Both the position numbers and the translations under genes were made by a program. A stretch of 64,000 nucleotides of DNA from Pedobacter roseus (GTDB taxonomy: Bacteria; Bacteroidota; Bacteroidia; Sphingobacteriales; Sphingobacteriaceae): assembly GCF_014395225.1 (NCBI RefSeq), contig NZ_CP060723.1:6262001-6326000 (forward strand). The letters run 5' to 3'. The notes under the pieces are model-generated. The model saw nothing but the letters and a program-made list of their open reading frames with translations. It was not told the DNA's origin and did not search any database. Positions 26,926 to 37,403 of this stretch are shown here, piece after piece (the first letter of the stretch is position 1; the number at the start of each line of letters is the position of its first letter).

Positions 26926-29802
26926 ATGAGCTTAAATATCCACTACAAGGAAGATTTTCAAAATCGTCATATTGCGCCAAATGAGGCAGATACAGCCGAA
27001 ATGTTGCAAACTGTTGGCGTAAATTCTATTGATGAGCTGATTGAACAAACTGTTCCGGCGGCAATTAGGTTAAAACAGCCTTTAAATTTGCCTGCTGCGA
27101 AATCAGAAACTGAATATCTTGGTGCTTTAAAACAAACTTCATTGTTAAATAAAGTTTTCAAAAGCTTTATCGGTCAGGGTTATTATGATACCATTACCCC
27201 GGGTGTAATTTTACGTAACGTATTCGAAAATCCAGGATGGTACACACAATATACGCCATACCAGGCAGAAATTGCACAGGGCCGTTTACAGGCTTTATTA
27301 AATTTCCAAACCATGGTTATAGATTTAACCGGGATGGAAATTGCCAATGCATCTTTATTGGATGAAGGTACTGCTGCTGCTGAGGCCATGTTTATGCAAT
27401 ACAGCTTGCGTAAAAACCAGGCAGCTAAAAAATTCTTCGTTTCGGAACTTGTTTTTCCTCAAACGATCGATATTTTAAAAACACGCGCCAATCCTTACGG
27501 CATTGAACTGGTTATCGGAAGTCATTTAGATTTCGTTGCTACTGAAGAATTTTTTGGTGCAATTGTTCAGTACCCTGCAGGAAACGGTGAAGTTTTCGAT
27601 TATAAAAACTTTGCAGCTGAATTACACAGCAAAAATATTAAATTAACGGTAGCTGCCGATATTTTAAGCTTAACCTTATTAATGCCTCCGGGTGAGTGGG
27701 GAGCTGATGTGGTAGTAGGTACTACACAGCGCCTGGGTATACCAATGGGTTTTGGTGGACCGCATGCTGCATTTTTTGCGACTAAAGAAGAATATAAACG
27801 TAACATCCCTGGCCGTATAATCGGTGTAACCATCGATAGTCATGGCGATTACGCTTTACGTATGGCTTTGCAAACCCGCGAGCAACACATTCGTAGAGAT
27901 AAGGCAACTTCAAATATATGTACTGCGCAGGCATTGCTAGCTATTATGGCTGGTTTCTACGCTGCTTACCACGGTCCGAAAGGATTAAAAGCCATTGCAG
28001 AACGTACACACGGTTTGGCCATCAGTTTAGCCTCTACTTTAAAAGGTTTAGGTTTTGAACAGTTAAACTCAGCTTATTTTGACACCATTCGTTTCGATTT
28101 AGGTGATTTAAAAGGCGGTATCCATTCTGGATGTATCGATAACGAAATCAACTTAAACTATGTTGGTAACGTAGCCACCATTTCGTTCGACGAAACCAGC
28201 ACTTTCGAAGATGTAGCTTTAATTGCTAAAATCTTTGCAAAGGTTAAAGCCATTGCTGCCGATCAGGTTGAGGTGGTAGAAAATGTAGAAACCGTTATTC
28301 CAGCCGCTTTACAACGTACTACGGCTTATTTAACCCACCCAATTTTTAACTCGCACCACTCAGAACATGAGATGTTGCGTTATATCAAGTCATTAGAAGC
28401 AAAAGATTTATCGCTTTGCCACTCAATGATTGCTTTGGGTAGCTGTACCATGAAATTAAATGCTACCGCAGAAATGATTCCGGTTACCTGGTCTCACTTT
28501 GGCCGTGTGCATCCATTTGCCCCTGCCGATCAGGTATTGGGTTACTATTCGGTTTTCAACGAATTGGATAAATGGTTAAGTGAAATTACCGGTTTTGCGG
28601 CAATGAGCTTACAGCCAAACGCTGGTGCTCAGGGCGAATATGCAGGTTTAATGGTTATCCGTGCTTATCACCACGATAGAGGCGATTTTCACCGTAACGT
28701 AGCATTAATTCCAGCTTCGGCACACGGAACCAACCCTGCTTCTGCGGCAATGGCCGACATGAAAATTGTAGTGGTTAAATCTTTAGAAAACGGTAACATC
28801 GATGTTGAAGATTTAAAAGCGAAAGCAGAATTACATAAAGATAATTTATCGTGTTTAATGGTAACTTATCCATCTACACACGGGGTGTTCGAAGAAAGCA
28901 TTATCGAAATCTGCGAAACCATCCACGCTAACGGCGGACAGGTTTATATGGATGGTGCCAACATGAACGCACAGGTTGGTTTAACAAGCCCAGCCAATAT
29001 CGGCGCCGATGTTTGTCACTTAAACTTACACAAAACTTTCTGTATCCCTCACGGTGGAGGAGGTCCTGGTATGGGTCCAATTGGTGTGGCGAAACACCTG
29101 GTTCCTTATCTTCCAGGTCATGCTGTGGTTGATATCGACAAAGGAAAATCTATTTCTGCAGTTTCATCTGCACCATGGGGTTCGGCTTCGATCTTAATCA
29201 TCTCTCATGCTTATATTGCGATGATGGGTGCTAATGGTTTAACCAATGCCACTAAATATGCGATTTTAAACGCAAACTACATGAAAGCGCGTTTAGAGCA
29301 ACACTATCCGGTACTTTATTCAGGCGCTCAGGGACGTTGTGCTCACGAGATGATTTTAGATTGCCGTTCGTTCAAAGCTTTCGGAATTGAAGTAACTGAT
29401 ATTGCAAAACGTTTAATGGATTACGGTTTCCACGCACCAACAGTATCATTCCCGGTTGCGGGTACCTTAATGGTTGAGCCTACAGAATCAGAGCCTAAAC
29501 ATGAGTTAGATCGTTTCTGTGATGCACTAATCGCCATTAAAAACGAAATTACTTCGGTAGAAAACGGAACTTTAGATAAAACAGATAATCCTTTAAAAAA
29601 TGCACCTCATACGGTTTCGGTTATTACCGCTAACGAATGGGATCATGCTTATAGCCGTCAAACTGCTGCGTTCCCACTTCCTTATGTGTTAGAGCGTAAG
29701 TTCTGGCCTTCAGTTGGGCGTGTTAACGATAGCCATGGTGATAGGGCATTAATCTGCGCTTGTCCGCCGATTGAGAGTTACTTAGAAGAGATCGTTCCTT
29801 AA
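26926..29802 (+). CDS. gcvP: Glycine dehydrogenase (decarboxylating), P-protein
   Basis: 958 aa, the single-chain (fused) form. PLP enzyme of the glycine cleavage system: decarboxylates glycine and passes the aminomethyl group to lipoyl-GcvH. The PLP-binding Lys lies in [19 protein letters not shown]-terminal half has the inactive PLP-like fold, the C-terminal half the active one. No gcvT or gcvH is adjacent. Strong terminator downstream. Confidence 0.98.
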   Translation: MSLNIHYKEDFQNRHIAPNEADTAEMLQTVGVNSIDELIEQTVPAAIRLKQPLNLPAAKSETEYLGALKQTSLLNKVFKSFIGQGYYDTITPGVILRNVFENPGWYTQYTPYQAEIAQGRLQALLNFQTMVIDLTGMEIANASLLDEGTAAAEAMFMQYSLRKNQAAKKFFVSELVFPQTIDILKTRANPYGIELVIGSHLDFVATEEFFGAIVQYPAGNGEVFDYKNFAAELHSKNIKLTVAADILSLTLLMPPGEWGADVVVGTTQRLGIPMGFGGPHAAFFATKEEYKRNIPGRIIGVTIDSHGDYALRMALQTREQHIRRDKATSNICTAQALLAIMAGFYAAYHGPKGLKAIAERTHGLAISLASTLKGLGFEQLNSAYFDTIRFDLGDLKGGIHSGCIDNEINLNYVGNVATISFDETSTFEDVALIAKIFAKVKAIAADQVEVVENVETVIPAALQRTTAYLTHPIFNSHHSEHEMLRYIKSLEAKDLSLCHSMIALGSCTMKLNATAEMIPVTWSHFGRVHPFAPADQVLGYYSVFNELDKWLSEITGFAAMSLQPNAGAQGEYAGLMVIRAYHHDRGDFHRNVALIPASAHGTNPASAAMADMKIVVVKSLENGNIDVEDLKAKAELHKDNLSCLMVTYPSTHGVFEESIIEICETIHANGGQVYMDGANMNAQVGLTSPANIGADVCHLNLHKTFCIPHGGGGPGMGPIGVAKHLVPYLPGHAVVDIDKGKSISAVSSAPWGSASILIISHAYIAMMGANGLTNATKYAILNANYMKARLEQHYPVLYSGAQGRCAHEMILDCRSFKAFGIEVTDIAKRLMDYGFHAPTVSFPVAGTLMVEPTESEPKHELDRFCDALIAIKNEITSVENGTLDKTDNPLKNAPHTVSVITANEWDHAYSRQTAAFPLPYVLERKFWPSVGRVNDSHGDRALICACPPIESYLEEIVP

Positions 29803-29867
29803 GGTTGAGGGTAGAAAGGATGAGGGTTTAAGGTTTTTCTTTCCATCGCCTTAGTCCAAATGCCTAG

Positions 29868-29885
29868 GTTCGTGTCCTCACGAAC
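29868..29885. terminator. Small hairpin after gcvP
   Basis: GTTCGTG / CACGAAC with a 4-nt loop just before the main terminator; may be an accessory hairpin. Confidence 0.35.
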
Positions 29886-29891
29886 ATATTG

Positions 29892-29940
29892 ATCTGCAAG
29901 TTTTATGGATTCATACCATAAAGCTTGCAGATTTTTTTTT
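29892..29940 (+). terminator. Rho-independent terminator of gcvP
   Basis: 17-bp stem ATCTGCAAGTTTTATGG / CCATAAAGCTTGCAGAT (one G-U pair) with an attcata loop, followed by nine Ts. Confidence 0.85.
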
Positions 29941-30007
29941 GGAAATGAATACCAGTTTTCCATCGGATGTTGCAGCCCTGCCATTCGCTTCAATCTTTTT
30001 GTGGTAC

Positions 30008-30071
30008 TGTCATGCTGAGGTACGAAGCATCTGCATGCTATGAAACAGATGCTTCGTACCTCAGCATGACA
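30008..30071. repeat. Perfect 26-bp inverted repeat with a 12-nt loop
   Basis: Left arm 30008-30033 and right arm 30046-30071 are exact reverse complements. Single arms recur at 12557-12582 and 26660-26685, so this is a dispersed element. Lies 41 bp outside IS copy 2. Confidence 0.8.
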
Positions 30072-30169
30072 TAGTATTCAAGGTTGCTGCAAACAAAAAG
30101 GATTTTCGCTGCTGTCCCTTAGGTTTGTGAGTACTTAAAAATATATGAACTTTGAATATATAAAACCTT

Positions 30170-30237
30170 AACGGCAGTGCTGCACTATTACTCTGTCTAG
30201 ATTAAAGATCTAAAACCTGTATTAGAGCACTGCCGTT
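30170..30237 (+). ncRNA. Candidate IS110 bridge-RNA target loop
   Basis: Within the 228-bp non-coding end upstream of the transposase. Perfect 12-bp stem (30170-30181 with 30226-30237) encloses a 44-nt loop. The loop holds CTGTC (30193-30197), identical to the bases just left of the insertion, and CTAAAACCTGTATT (30210-30223), nearly complementary to the right side AATACAGGTTTAG. One guide matching the top strand and one complementary to it is the arrangement known for IS621 bridge RNA. The exact RNA ends are not determinable here. Confidence 0.5.
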
Positions 30238-30339
30238 TGTTGAACAAGAACCATATAGAATTTTAGTCTGGCAGGACCATTAAGGGATTTAGTTTTATTC
30301 AACATGAAGGTTTAATCTCAACTTAAGATAACCAAATTT

Positions 30340-31347
30340 ATGAATTACAAATTATTTGCAGGCATCGACATTTCAAAACTGAAAACAGATGTAGTCTTTT
30401 TTCTTGCTGAGGATCCCGATGAATGTTTCCATGGCACTTTTGCCAACAGTGATGCTGGCTATACAGAGATGATTACCTGGATCCATCATCTTACCAAACT
30501 GTCCATATCAGATATGTTCTTTTGCGCAGAAGATACTGGAATCTATGCACTTCCTGCGTGTACTTTTTTTAGTGATCAGGGTGGAAACCTCTGGGTTGAG
30601 AATGCGCTCAGATTAAAGCGGTCCCTGGGGCTCAAAAGAGGTAAGTCAGACAAGGCAGATGCTGCAGCTATAGCAGAATATGGTTTTATCCATAGGCGGA
30701 AAGCCTTTTTATTTAGTATGCCCAGCAAGACGATAAGCAAGATCAAATACCTATTATCATGCAGGAGACAGCTGGTAAAGCAACAGACCGCACTGAAGAA
30801 TGTTTGTGGAGAGCTTGAGGAATTTGACAGGGAATCTGCTAAGTTCACCCTGCAAATCAGAAAGGCATTAATCAACGAATATGATAATAAGATAAGTTTG
30901 TTAGAGGAAAAACTTTTGTGTTATGTAAAGGAGGATGCCTTATTGGAAAAACAATATAGACTCGTCAACTCAGTATATTGTATCGGACCACAGACCGCAA
31001 TGTTCATTGTGGTTCTTACCCAAGGGTTTTCCCTATTTGATAACCCAAGAAAGTTTGCTTGTTACTGCGGCCTGGCCCCTTTTGGTAAAAAATCGGGAAC
31101 AACCCTTAACACAAAACCCAAGGTCAGTCACCTGGCCAATAAACGGATCAAAACCTTATTGACAATGTGCGCATTGAACACCATTAAAAAAGACAATGAA
31201 TTTAAGAGATATTATGATAGAAAAATAAAAGAAGGGAAACATCATTCATCAATCTTGAATGTACTTAGAAATAAGCTTGTCAGTAGGGCATTCTCGGCTG
31301 TAGCGAATGACAGGCCATATGTAAAAGACTATCAATTGGTCGCATAA
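30340..31347 (+). CDS. IS110 family transposase (copy 2)
   Basis: 335 aa, identical to the copy at 16277-17284, with the same DEDD residues (D10, E64, D104, D107) and C-terminal KVSHLANKR. Intact, so potentially active. It ends 46 bp before the element edge and is convergent with the lipoprotein gene at 31443. Confidence 0.95.
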   Translation: MNYKLFAGIDISKLKTDVVFFLAEDPDECFHGTFANSDAGYTEMITWIHHLTKLSISDMFFCAEDTGIYALPACTFFSDQGGNLWVENALRLKRSLGLKRGKSDKADAAAIAEYGFIHRRKAFLFSMPSKTISKIKYLLSCRRQLVKQQTALKNVCGELEEFDRESAKFTLQIRKALINEYDNKISLLEEKLLCYVKEDALLEKQYRLVNSVYCIGPQTAMFIVVLTQGFSLFDNPRKFACYCGLAPFGKKSGTTLNTKPKVSHLANKRIKTLLTMCALNTIKKDNEFKRYYDRKIKEGKHHSSILNVLRNKLVSRAFSAVANDRPYVKDYQLVA

Positions 31348-31442
31348 AAAAAAATAAGAAATTGCTTGGATTAACCATAGAATACAGGTTTAGGGAGGAG
31401 GGGCTGGGGGGGTAAAGGTATTTAACTAAGCTGTTGCTTTAT

Positions 31443-32195
31443 CTATAATTTAGCTGCTTTTGATCCCATTTCATCAGCTGCTTTTTCTAAGCTGGTATTA
31501 TCATTAACACTGGTGTTGGATTTTAATTGTGCTGTTGCTTTAACCCTGCCTTGTTTTTGTTCTACAACATGCCATGCCTCATGCGGTAAATGTTCTTTCT
31601 GGTTTGGAACTATGTGAATATTCATGCCCTGTGCGTATGCCGAAGCCGCCAATTGTGCCGGTTTATCAGAATTGAAATGAACACGAACATCGTCCATCGA
31701 ATGGCCCGAAAGGGCTTCAATTCCATTTTTTAAATTATCAGGTAAATCTTTTGATGAGCCTTCAGAATTAACATTATAACCTAATATTTTAATTTGGTTA
31801 TTTTCTGCTGTCAGGGTAATGGTTTCTTTCGATTGGAATTTTGTTCTTTCAACGATATAATAAAGTACATAGTTGGCTGAAGCATTGGAGCCTTTTACCA
31901 CTTTGGATTCCCAGTGATCTAATTTTTCACTTTTTATTTCACCAAGTTTATTTGCAGTGGCAATTAAAAATTCGTTCAGCTTTTCAGGTTTGGTAACAGC
32001 TGTAAACCGTGGACTAAAAAATGAATTTAGTTTGTCAAATTCTTTTTTCTCCAGCAATTTGTAAAACTCATCCGTTACTTTTTCAGCATCTTTTTTATCT
32101 TCTTCGCGGTTTAGATAAGTGCTGTTAAAGTTGCAGCTGGTTAAGGCAAACAATAAGCATAATAGGTATAAGGTAGCGTAAGTTTTATTTTTCAT
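31443..32195 (-). CDS. Lipoprotein with C-terminal DUF4157-like (eCIS core) HExxH domain
   Basis: 250 aa. Lipobox LTSC puts lipidation at C21. Residues ~30-140 look like a DUF4019/NTF2-like small domain (VTDEFYKLLEKKEFDKLNSFF). Residues ~150-250 match the DUF4157 pattern: LPDNLKNGIEALSGHSMDDVR, then HIVPNQ, zinc motif HEAWH (H205, E206, H209) and a downstream Glu in SLEKAADEMG (E237). DUF4157 is usually found in proteins linked to contractile injection systems or toxins; no such genes are nearby. A cell-surface or periplasmic metallopeptidase is a reasonable inference; the substrate is unknown. Confidence 0.75.
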   Translation of the reverse strand: MKNKTYATLYLLCLLFALTSCNFNSTYLNREEDKKDAEKVTDEFYKLLEKKEFDKLNSFFSPRFTAVTKPEKLNEFLIATANKLGEIKSEKLDHWESKVVKGSNASANYVLYYIVERTKFQSKETITLTAENNQIKILGYNVNSEGSSKDLPDNLKNGIEALSGHSMDDVRVHFNSDKPAQLAASAYAQGMNIHIVPNQKEHLPHEAWHVVEQKQGRVKATAQLKSNTSVNDNTSLEKAADEMGSKAAKL

Positions 32196-32497
32196 AAATG
32201 CATTTAGATTTTATTTTTTAAATATAATATTATTTATTCCACCAATAAGTAGAACTAAACTAAGAATTAAAAATATTGATTATTCGCATGTACAGGTTGT
32301 GGCACAGAAACCTTTCGCCTTTAAACCTTCCACCCTCTACCTTTTTTCCATCCAAACAAATTAAACCTTAACATAATCCTGCAGTCAATAGAATGATTTT
32401 AAATAAATCCGATTATTTTTGAAAAAACTTAACATAGGTCAACAACAAGAGATTGGTAGTTCATCTATATTTGTATCAAATTTTAAAAAACCAGAAA
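32196..32497. other. Divergent intergenic region, AT-rich
   Basis: Contains the promoter area of the minus-strand lipoprotein and the TATATTTG element of the YceI gene. No ORF of interest; the 32453 start of the longer YceI frame lies inside it. Confidence 0.6.
32466..32473 (+). promoter_or_regulatory. -7 element TATATTTG before the YceI gene
   Basis: Lies 24 bp before the ATG at 32498 and downstream of the alternative start at 32453, so the longer protein is unlikely. Confidence 0.5.
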
Positions 32498-33085
32498 ATG
32501 AAATTAAAAATTAGCTCAATTTTTTTATTAGTGGCAGTAGTAGCATTGTCAGCTTTTAAAAACCCAACCAAACCAGTAACTTATACTGTAGATGCAGCAA
32601 AATCGACCATCACCTGGATTGGTAAAAAAGTAACAGGTTCTCATAACGGAACAGTGGCTTTACAATCAGGTACCTTAGCCGTTAACGGTAAAAGTGTAAC
32701 TGGTGGTACTTTTGTAATCGATATGGCTTCAATTAAAGATGCTGATGGCAGCGCGAAATTAGAAGGTCACTTAAAAGCGGACGATTTCTTCGGTACAGCT
32801 AAATTCCCAACTTCAACTTTCGTAATTACTAAAGTTGCGGGTTCAGGTGCTAACGTAACGGTAACAGGTAATTTAACCATCAAAGGTATCACTAAACCAC
32901 TAAGCTTCCCTGCAACTGTAACTGTTAATGCAGATGGAACAGCTTCAGCTTTAGCTGGTAAAATCGTTGTTGACAGAACTAAATATGACATCAAATACGG
33001 TTCGAAATCATTCTTCGATAGCATTGGCGACAAAGCAATTGATGATAACTTCGAATTAGCTGTTAAATTGGTAGCTAAGAAATAA
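32498..33085 (+). CDS. YceI family periplasmic lipocalin-like protein
   Basis: 195 aa from the ATG at 32498, which opens a signal peptide (KLKISSIFLLVAVVALSAF). YceI beta-barrel signature: YTVDAAKSTITWIGKKVTGSH, then GHLKADDFFGTAKFPTSTF and GNLTIKGITKPLSFPATV. Members bind isoprenoid or amphiphilic ligands in a lipocalin-like fold and are often stress-induced. Ends with a strong terminator. Confidence 0.92.
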   Translation: MKLKISSIFLLVAVVALSAFKNPTKPVTYTVDAAKSTITWIGKKVTGSHNGTVALQSGTLAVNGKSVTGGTFVIDMASIKDADGSAKLEGHLKADDFFGTAKFPTSTFVITKVAGSGANVTVTGNLTIKGITKPLSFPATVTVNADGTASALAGKIVVDRTKYDIKYGSKSFFDSIGDKAIDDNFELAVKLVAKK

Positions 33086-33107
33086 TTATTTCCGTCTCGG
33101 AAAATGA

Positions 33108-33140
33108 AAGCCCCGGCATTTGTCGAGGCTTTTTTGTTTT
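33108..33140 (+). terminator. Rho-independent terminator after yceI
   Basis: AAGCCCCGGCA / TGTCGAGGCTT stem (one mismatch, one G-U) followed by a T-rich run. Confidence 0.75.
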
Positions 33141-33334
33141 AACCGCAAAGAGGGCTAAGTTTAACGCGAAGGGGCACTAAGTTATGTCAGTCTGAGCGAA
33201 GTCGAAGACTAACCACCGAGAACACCGAGTTTTGCACAGAGAGGCAAAGAGTTTTTAAGAATTTTGGATAGCACCCAACTCTGTGTACTTCGCGCCTTTT
33301 CTCTGTGAGCTTTGTGGTAAAAAAGCGAGTAGAG

Positions 33335-34102
33335 TTACCTAATCTTAAACCCGCCCTCAACAGCATCCACAAAACCAGTTGCAGCACTTTTGCCATGGTA
33401 GAATAAACATTCCCAGTTTTCTTCTGCAGCTCTTTTTCCAAATTCTTTTCTTAATTCCATTGCCTTGCGACCGTCGAAATCATATTTTGCAATAAAATTT
33501 TTAACTAGTTCTTCAGGCTCAGGCAAAACATCGCCACCAAAAAATACCTTTTGATTGCCTTCGGTTAAAAGAAAAACCTGGTGGTTAGGGCAGTGTGCGC
33601 CAGTAAATTCGTAAGCAATGGTTTCATCCAATGCACCATCTCCCTCAACAAACTTCAACTGCGCATTTCGCTGCACAAAATCGAAAATATCGGTATGGTA
33701 AGACGAGGAAGTGCTGCTAAAAGCGGTTTCCCATTCGCCACGGTTAATTACATATTCTGCATCAGGGAAACTCAATTCAACTTTATCGTTGCCTTGTTTA
33801 TGGATCATACCGCCGGAGTGGTCGTAATGTAAATGCGACATTAAAACTTTGGTTACGTCAGTTGGATCGAAACCTGCATTGCGGATATTTTTATGTAAAA
33901 TCAGTTCGCCGTGGTCATCACTAAAACCTAAACCCGTATCAAAAAGCACGAGGTCGTTTTTCAGCTCCACCAAAAAAGGCTGAACATTGATGAATAATGA
34001 AGCAGGTCTGTCTTTAAAACTATGTATGGCTGGGTCGAAAGGCACAAATTTCTTTGATGCATCAACAGAATAGGTTCCTTCGAATAGGGTGTGAACTTGC
34101 AA
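33335..34102 (-). CDS. Metallo-beta-lactamase-fold hydrolase
   Basis: 255 aa, single MBL domain. Zinc ligands H90, H92, D94, H95 (SHLHYDHSGG), further His in GAHCPNHQV, Asp in FFGGDVLPE and a C-terminal FYHGKSAA. Resembles quorum-quenching lactonase/glyoxalase-II-like hydrolases; substrate unassigned. No signal peptide, so cytoplasmic. Own promoter: TACCTTTG on the minus strand at 34133-34126. Confidence 0.85.
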   Translation of the reverse strand: MQVHTLFEGTYSVDASKKFVPFDPAIHSFKDRPASLFINVQPFLVELKNDLVLFDTGLGFSDDHGELILHKNIRNAGFDPTDVTKVLMSHLHYDHSGGMIHKQGNDKVELSFPDAEYVINRGEWETAFSSTSSSYHTDIFDFVQRNAQLKFVEGDGALDETIAYEFTGAHCPNHQVFLLTEGNQKVFFGGDVLPEPEELVKNFIAKYDFDGRKAMELRKEFGKRAAEENWECLFYHGKSAATGFVDAVEGGFKIR

Positions 34103-34125
34103 AATGTTATTTTTTAATGTTTATA

Positions 34126-34133
34126 CAAAGGTA
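34126..34133 (-). promoter_or_regulatory. -7 element TACCTTTG (minus strand) for the MBL hydrolase
   Basis: Consensus TAnnTTTG, 24 bp upstream of the start at 34102. Confidence 0.45.
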
Positions 34134-34214
34134 ACAATCTAAACATTAGTATTTGTTTCGGTAAAAGCTTGGATACTTCCTTTTTTTGTAAAATATGATG
34201 CTTAAATTTCAGGC

Positions 34215-35540
34215 ATGAATCTTCGAATCTTAATTTTTCTGCTGGCTTGCAGCCTTTCCATACAGTTAAAAGCACAACAAAAGCCAAACGTAATAATTGT
34301 ATTGGCCGATGATATGGGTTATGCCGATATTTCATGTTATGGAAGTCCGCTGATAAAAACACCTTTCTTAGATGGAATGGCCGCGAAAGGAGTAAAAGCA
34401 ACAAACTTTGTAACTACCTCGCCAACCTGTACACCATCAAGGGCATCATTGCTAACCGGCAGGTATTGCAGCAGGATGGATCTGCCATGGCCAATAGGCC
34501 CGGGCGACAAACGTGGCATACCTGAAGATGAGGTTACCATTGCACAGATGCTTAAACAATCGGGTTATGCTACCGCTTTGGTGGGCAAATGGCATTTGGG
34601 CGATCATGGCGTTTCATTGCCCAATAAAAAAGGATTTGATGAGTTTTACGGTCTTTTATACAGTCATGATTATAGGGCACCTTATGTAAAAACAGATACC
34701 ACGATCAAGATTTTCAGAAATACAAAACCAGAGATTTATAAACCACACGATAGTATTTTAACGAGTTCTTATACCCGCGAGTCGATTAAATTCATTAAAA
34801 AAAGTGCAGCAGAAAAGAAACCGTTTTTTCTTTACCTGGCGCAGAATATGCCGCATTTACCTGTGGCATTTGCCGCTCAAAAAAGCAGAAAAACACCTTC
34901 GGCAGGAGGCGAATTGGGTGATGTAATTGAAGATATGGATGCAGCTTTAGCCGCAATCTGGAAACAGGTAGTCGCTTCCGGACAAGCTGATAATACCATT
35001 TTTATCTTCACCAGCGATAATGGCCCGTGGATTAATGCGCCACAACGGATGTATGATGATGGCTTTACCAAATTTTACCACGTAGGTTCTGCCGGGATTT
35101 TTAGGGGTTCGAAAGGTATCTCTTACGAAGGTGGTCACCGTGTTCCGTTTATCGTATATTGGAAAGGCCATACCCTTAACAATACCCAGTTAACCAAACC
35201 CATTTCTAATCTGGATGTTTTTCCTACGCTGGCTGAGTGGACCAAAAGCAAACTACCTCAAAGAGTGTATGACGGTGAATCTGTTTCGGGATTACTTACC
35301 AACAAAGCTTATAGTAAAACACATCGCCCAATCTACTACCATAATTATGTTTTAGAAGGAGTGAAAGATGGTGACTGGAAACTCAGGATTACCAAAAAGG
35401 ATGATAAAGAACTTACTGAACTGTACAATTTATCCTGGGATCCGGCTGAGCGTGTAAATTTAATTGATGATGCCAAATATGCAGATCAGAAAGCACATTT
35501 AATGAAACTTTATGCGGCATATCCTGGAAATTCAAAGTAA
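34215..35540 (+). CDS. Secreted sulfatase (arylsulfatase type)
   Basis: 441 aa with a signal peptide (to about AQ at 21). Formylglycine motif CTPSR at 72-76 (Cys72 is the residue oxidised to formylglycine), metal ligands D32/D33 (LADDMGYAD), K in VGKWHLGDH and FTSDNG. Hydrolyses sulfate esters, probably of polysaccharides or glycosaminoglycans. No maturase or glycan-utilisation genes lie alongside. Confidence 0.92.
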   Translation: MNLRILIFLLACSLSIQLKAQQKPNVIIVLADDMGYADISCYGSPLIKTPFLDGMAAKGVKATNFVTTSPTCTPSRASLLTGRYCSRMDLPWPIGPGDKRGIPEDEVTIAQMLKQSGYATALVGKWHLGDHGVSLPNKKGFDEFYGLLYSHDYRAPYVKTDTTIKIFRNTKPEIYKPHDSILTSSYTRESIKFIKKSAAEKKPFFLYLAQNMPHLPVAFAAQKSRKTPSAGGELGDVIEDMDAALAAIWKQVVASGQADNTIFIFTSDNGPWINAPQRMYDDGFTKFYHVGSAGIFRGSKGISYEGGHRVPFIVYWKGHTLNNTQLTKPISNLDVFPTLAEWTKSKLPQRVYDGESVSGLLTNKAYSKTHRPIYYHNYVLEGVKDGDWKLRITKKDDKELTELYNLSWDPAERVNLIDDAKYADQKAHLMKLYAAYPGNSK

Positions 35541-35643
35541 AACCTAACTTTTTGTTATTAAGGCGGTTGTTTGTCAGCTCACTAGAGATTGCCTCCATCA
35601 TATCCAATTAAAATGTATATTTACTGTTCGGAGACAGAATAAA

Positions 35644-37344
35644 ATGGAAAAAAGATGGGTGCTGGCATCGGATTGTAATGATGGCACAGTAACAAAAATA
35701 GCAGAACAGCTCAACATAGACCGCTCATTGGCACAAATACTGGTGCAGCGGAATATTTGTGATTTCGATCAGGCAAAAGATTTCTTCAGGCCAGACCTCG
35801 ATCATCTTCACGATCCTTTTTTAATGAAGGATATGGATGTTGCTATTGCCCGTATCGAAACTGCATTAGCTACCCACGAAAAAATATTGATCTATGGCGA
35901 TTACGATGTAGATGGCACAACTTCTGTTGCACTGGCTTTCAGTTTCTTTTCACAGCTCACTAAAAACATCGAATATTATATTCCCGATCGCTATCTGGAA
36001 GGTTATGGCATTTCTACCGCGGGGATTGATTATGCAAATGAAAATGGATTTTCATTAATCATTGCCTTAGATTGTGGGATAAAATCGATTGATAAAATTG
36101 ATTACGCCAACACTTTGGGTGTTGATTTCATCATCTGCGACCACCATTTACCCGGAGATGAATTGCCTCAGGCCATTGCGGTTTTAGACCCTAAACGTGC
36201 TGATTGCCCATATCCTTTTAAAGAATTGGCCGGCTGCGGTATTGGGTTTAAGCTGGCGCAGGCTTATGCGCAAAAACATCAGCTTCCTAAAGAAACTTAC
36301 CTGCAATATTTAGATTTGGTAATGGTGAGCATCGCTGCCGATATTGTACCAGTAGTAGGCGAAAACAGGATTTTGGCTTATTATGGGCTGAAAAAATTAA
36401 ATTCCAATCCTTGTGAGGGCTTGAGGGCTTTAATGGAAGTTTCGGGCAAAACCGAAAATTACAGTATTACCGATGTGGTTTTTACATTAGGTCCGCGGAT
36501 TAATGCCGCTGGCAGGATAGACCACGCCAAACATGCCGTTGCCATGCTGCTTTGCCAGGTGGATAGTAACTCATTGGAGCAAAGCGAACTCATCAACCTT
36601 AAAAATACCGAACGAAAAACTTACGATCAGGACATTACCCGCGAAGCCTTGGCACTAATTGGCGAAAGTGAAATCCTCATCAACAGGAAAACCACCGTAG
36701 TGTTTAACGAGAGCTGGCATAAGGGAGTAATCGGGATAGTGGCTTCGCGTTTAACCGAAAAATATTACCGCCCAACAATCGTACTCACTAAATCTAATGG
36801 TCATGTAGCCGGTTCCTGCCGCTCGGTGGTGGGTTTTGATTTATATGAAGCTTTAAGTGGATGCGCGCATTTATTGGATCAATATGGCGGGCATAAATTT
36901 GCTGCCGGCTTAACCATGCAAGAGCATAACATTGATGCTTTTTCAGATAAATTTGAAGAAATTGTATCTGCAAGCATTACAGAAGAACTGCTTACCCCAA
37001 TGATCAGGATCGATGCCGAAATTGAACTGGCACAAATAGACGGTAAGTTTTATAGGGTTTTATCACAGATGGGACCATTCGGACCAGAAAATATGTCGCC
37101 GATTTTTGTGACACATAATGTATACCTGGCACAACATGCCATGGCTGTTGGCCAAAATCATTTAAAAATTAATATAAAACAACAAAATTCGCCTATTTTT
37201 GAAGGCATTGCATTCGGATTGGCAGAATTTCAAAATCTTTTACAACCAAAGGTGCCGTTTTCCGTTTGTTATACGTTAGAAGAAAACGTATGGCGTGATA
37301 AAAAACGCTTGCAATTAAATATTAAAGGAATAAAAGTTAATTAA
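35644..37344 (+). CDS. recJ: Single-stranded-DNA exonuclease RecJ
   Basis: 566 aa. DHH/DHHA1 5'-3' exonuclease. Manganese-site motifs: GDYDVDG (D86, D88, D90), ALDCG, CDHHLPG (D166, H167, H168), plus the C-terminal DHHA1 block with GSCRS and GGHKFAAG. Acts in recombination repair and mismatch repair in the cytoplasm. Followed 60 bp later by lptB on the same strand, with a palindrome between. Confidence 0.96.
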   Translation: MEKRWVLASDCNDGTVTKIAEQLNIDRSLAQILVQRNICDFDQAKDFFRPDLDHLHDPFLMKDMDVAIARIETALATHEKILIYGDYDVDGTTSVALAFSFFSQLTKNIEYYIPDRYLEGYGISTAGIDYANENGFSLIIALDCGIKSIDKIDYANTLGVDFIICDHHLPGDELPQAIAVLDPKRADCPYPFKELAGCGIGFKLAQAYAQKHQLPKETYLQYLDLVMVSIAADIVPVVGENRILAYYGLKKLNSNPCEGLRALMEVSGKTENYSITDVVFTLGPRINAAGRIDHAKHAVAMLLCQVDSNSLEQSELINLKNTERKTYDQDITREALALIGESEILINRKTTVVFNESWHKGVIGIVASRLTEKYYRPTIVLTKSNGHVAGSCRSVVGFDLYEALSGCAHLLDQYGGHKFAAGLTMQEHNIDAFSDKFEEIVSASITEELLTPMIRIDAEIELAQIDGKFYRVLSQMGPFGPENMSPIFVTHNVYLAQHAMAVGQNHLKINIKQQNSPIFEGIAFGLAEFQNLLQPKVPFSVCYTLEENVWRDKKRLQLNIKGIKVN

Positions 37345-37357
37345 ATAAACTAAATCC

Positions 37358-37390
37358 AAACCTCGTAGGTTTTCGAAACCTACGAGGTTT
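37358..37390. repeat. Perfect 15-bp palindromic hairpin between recJ and lptB
   Basis: AAACCTCGTAGGTTT and its exact complement around a tcg loop, 13 bp before the lptB ATG. No T-run, so an intergenic repeat or mRNA hairpin and not a classical terminator. Confidence 0.7.
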
Positions 37391-37403
37391 AGTATTAAGA
37401 TAT

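Larger units (their letters stand above)
30112..31393 (+). mobile_element. IS110-family insertion sequence, copy 2 (1282 bp)
   Basis: Identical over its whole length, as far as read, to copy 1 at 16231-17512, in opposite orientation. Left flank aaaaggattttcgctg matches, in reverse, the dispersed sequence next to cccgacagcag near 26631, so the element sits in a repeat. No terminal inverted repeat or target duplication seen. Confidence 0.9.

Noticed and set aside
31443-32195. A complete contractile injection system around the DUF4157 gene
   Set aside because: No sheath, tube, baseplate or AAA ATPase gene is in the window; only the single domain is present.
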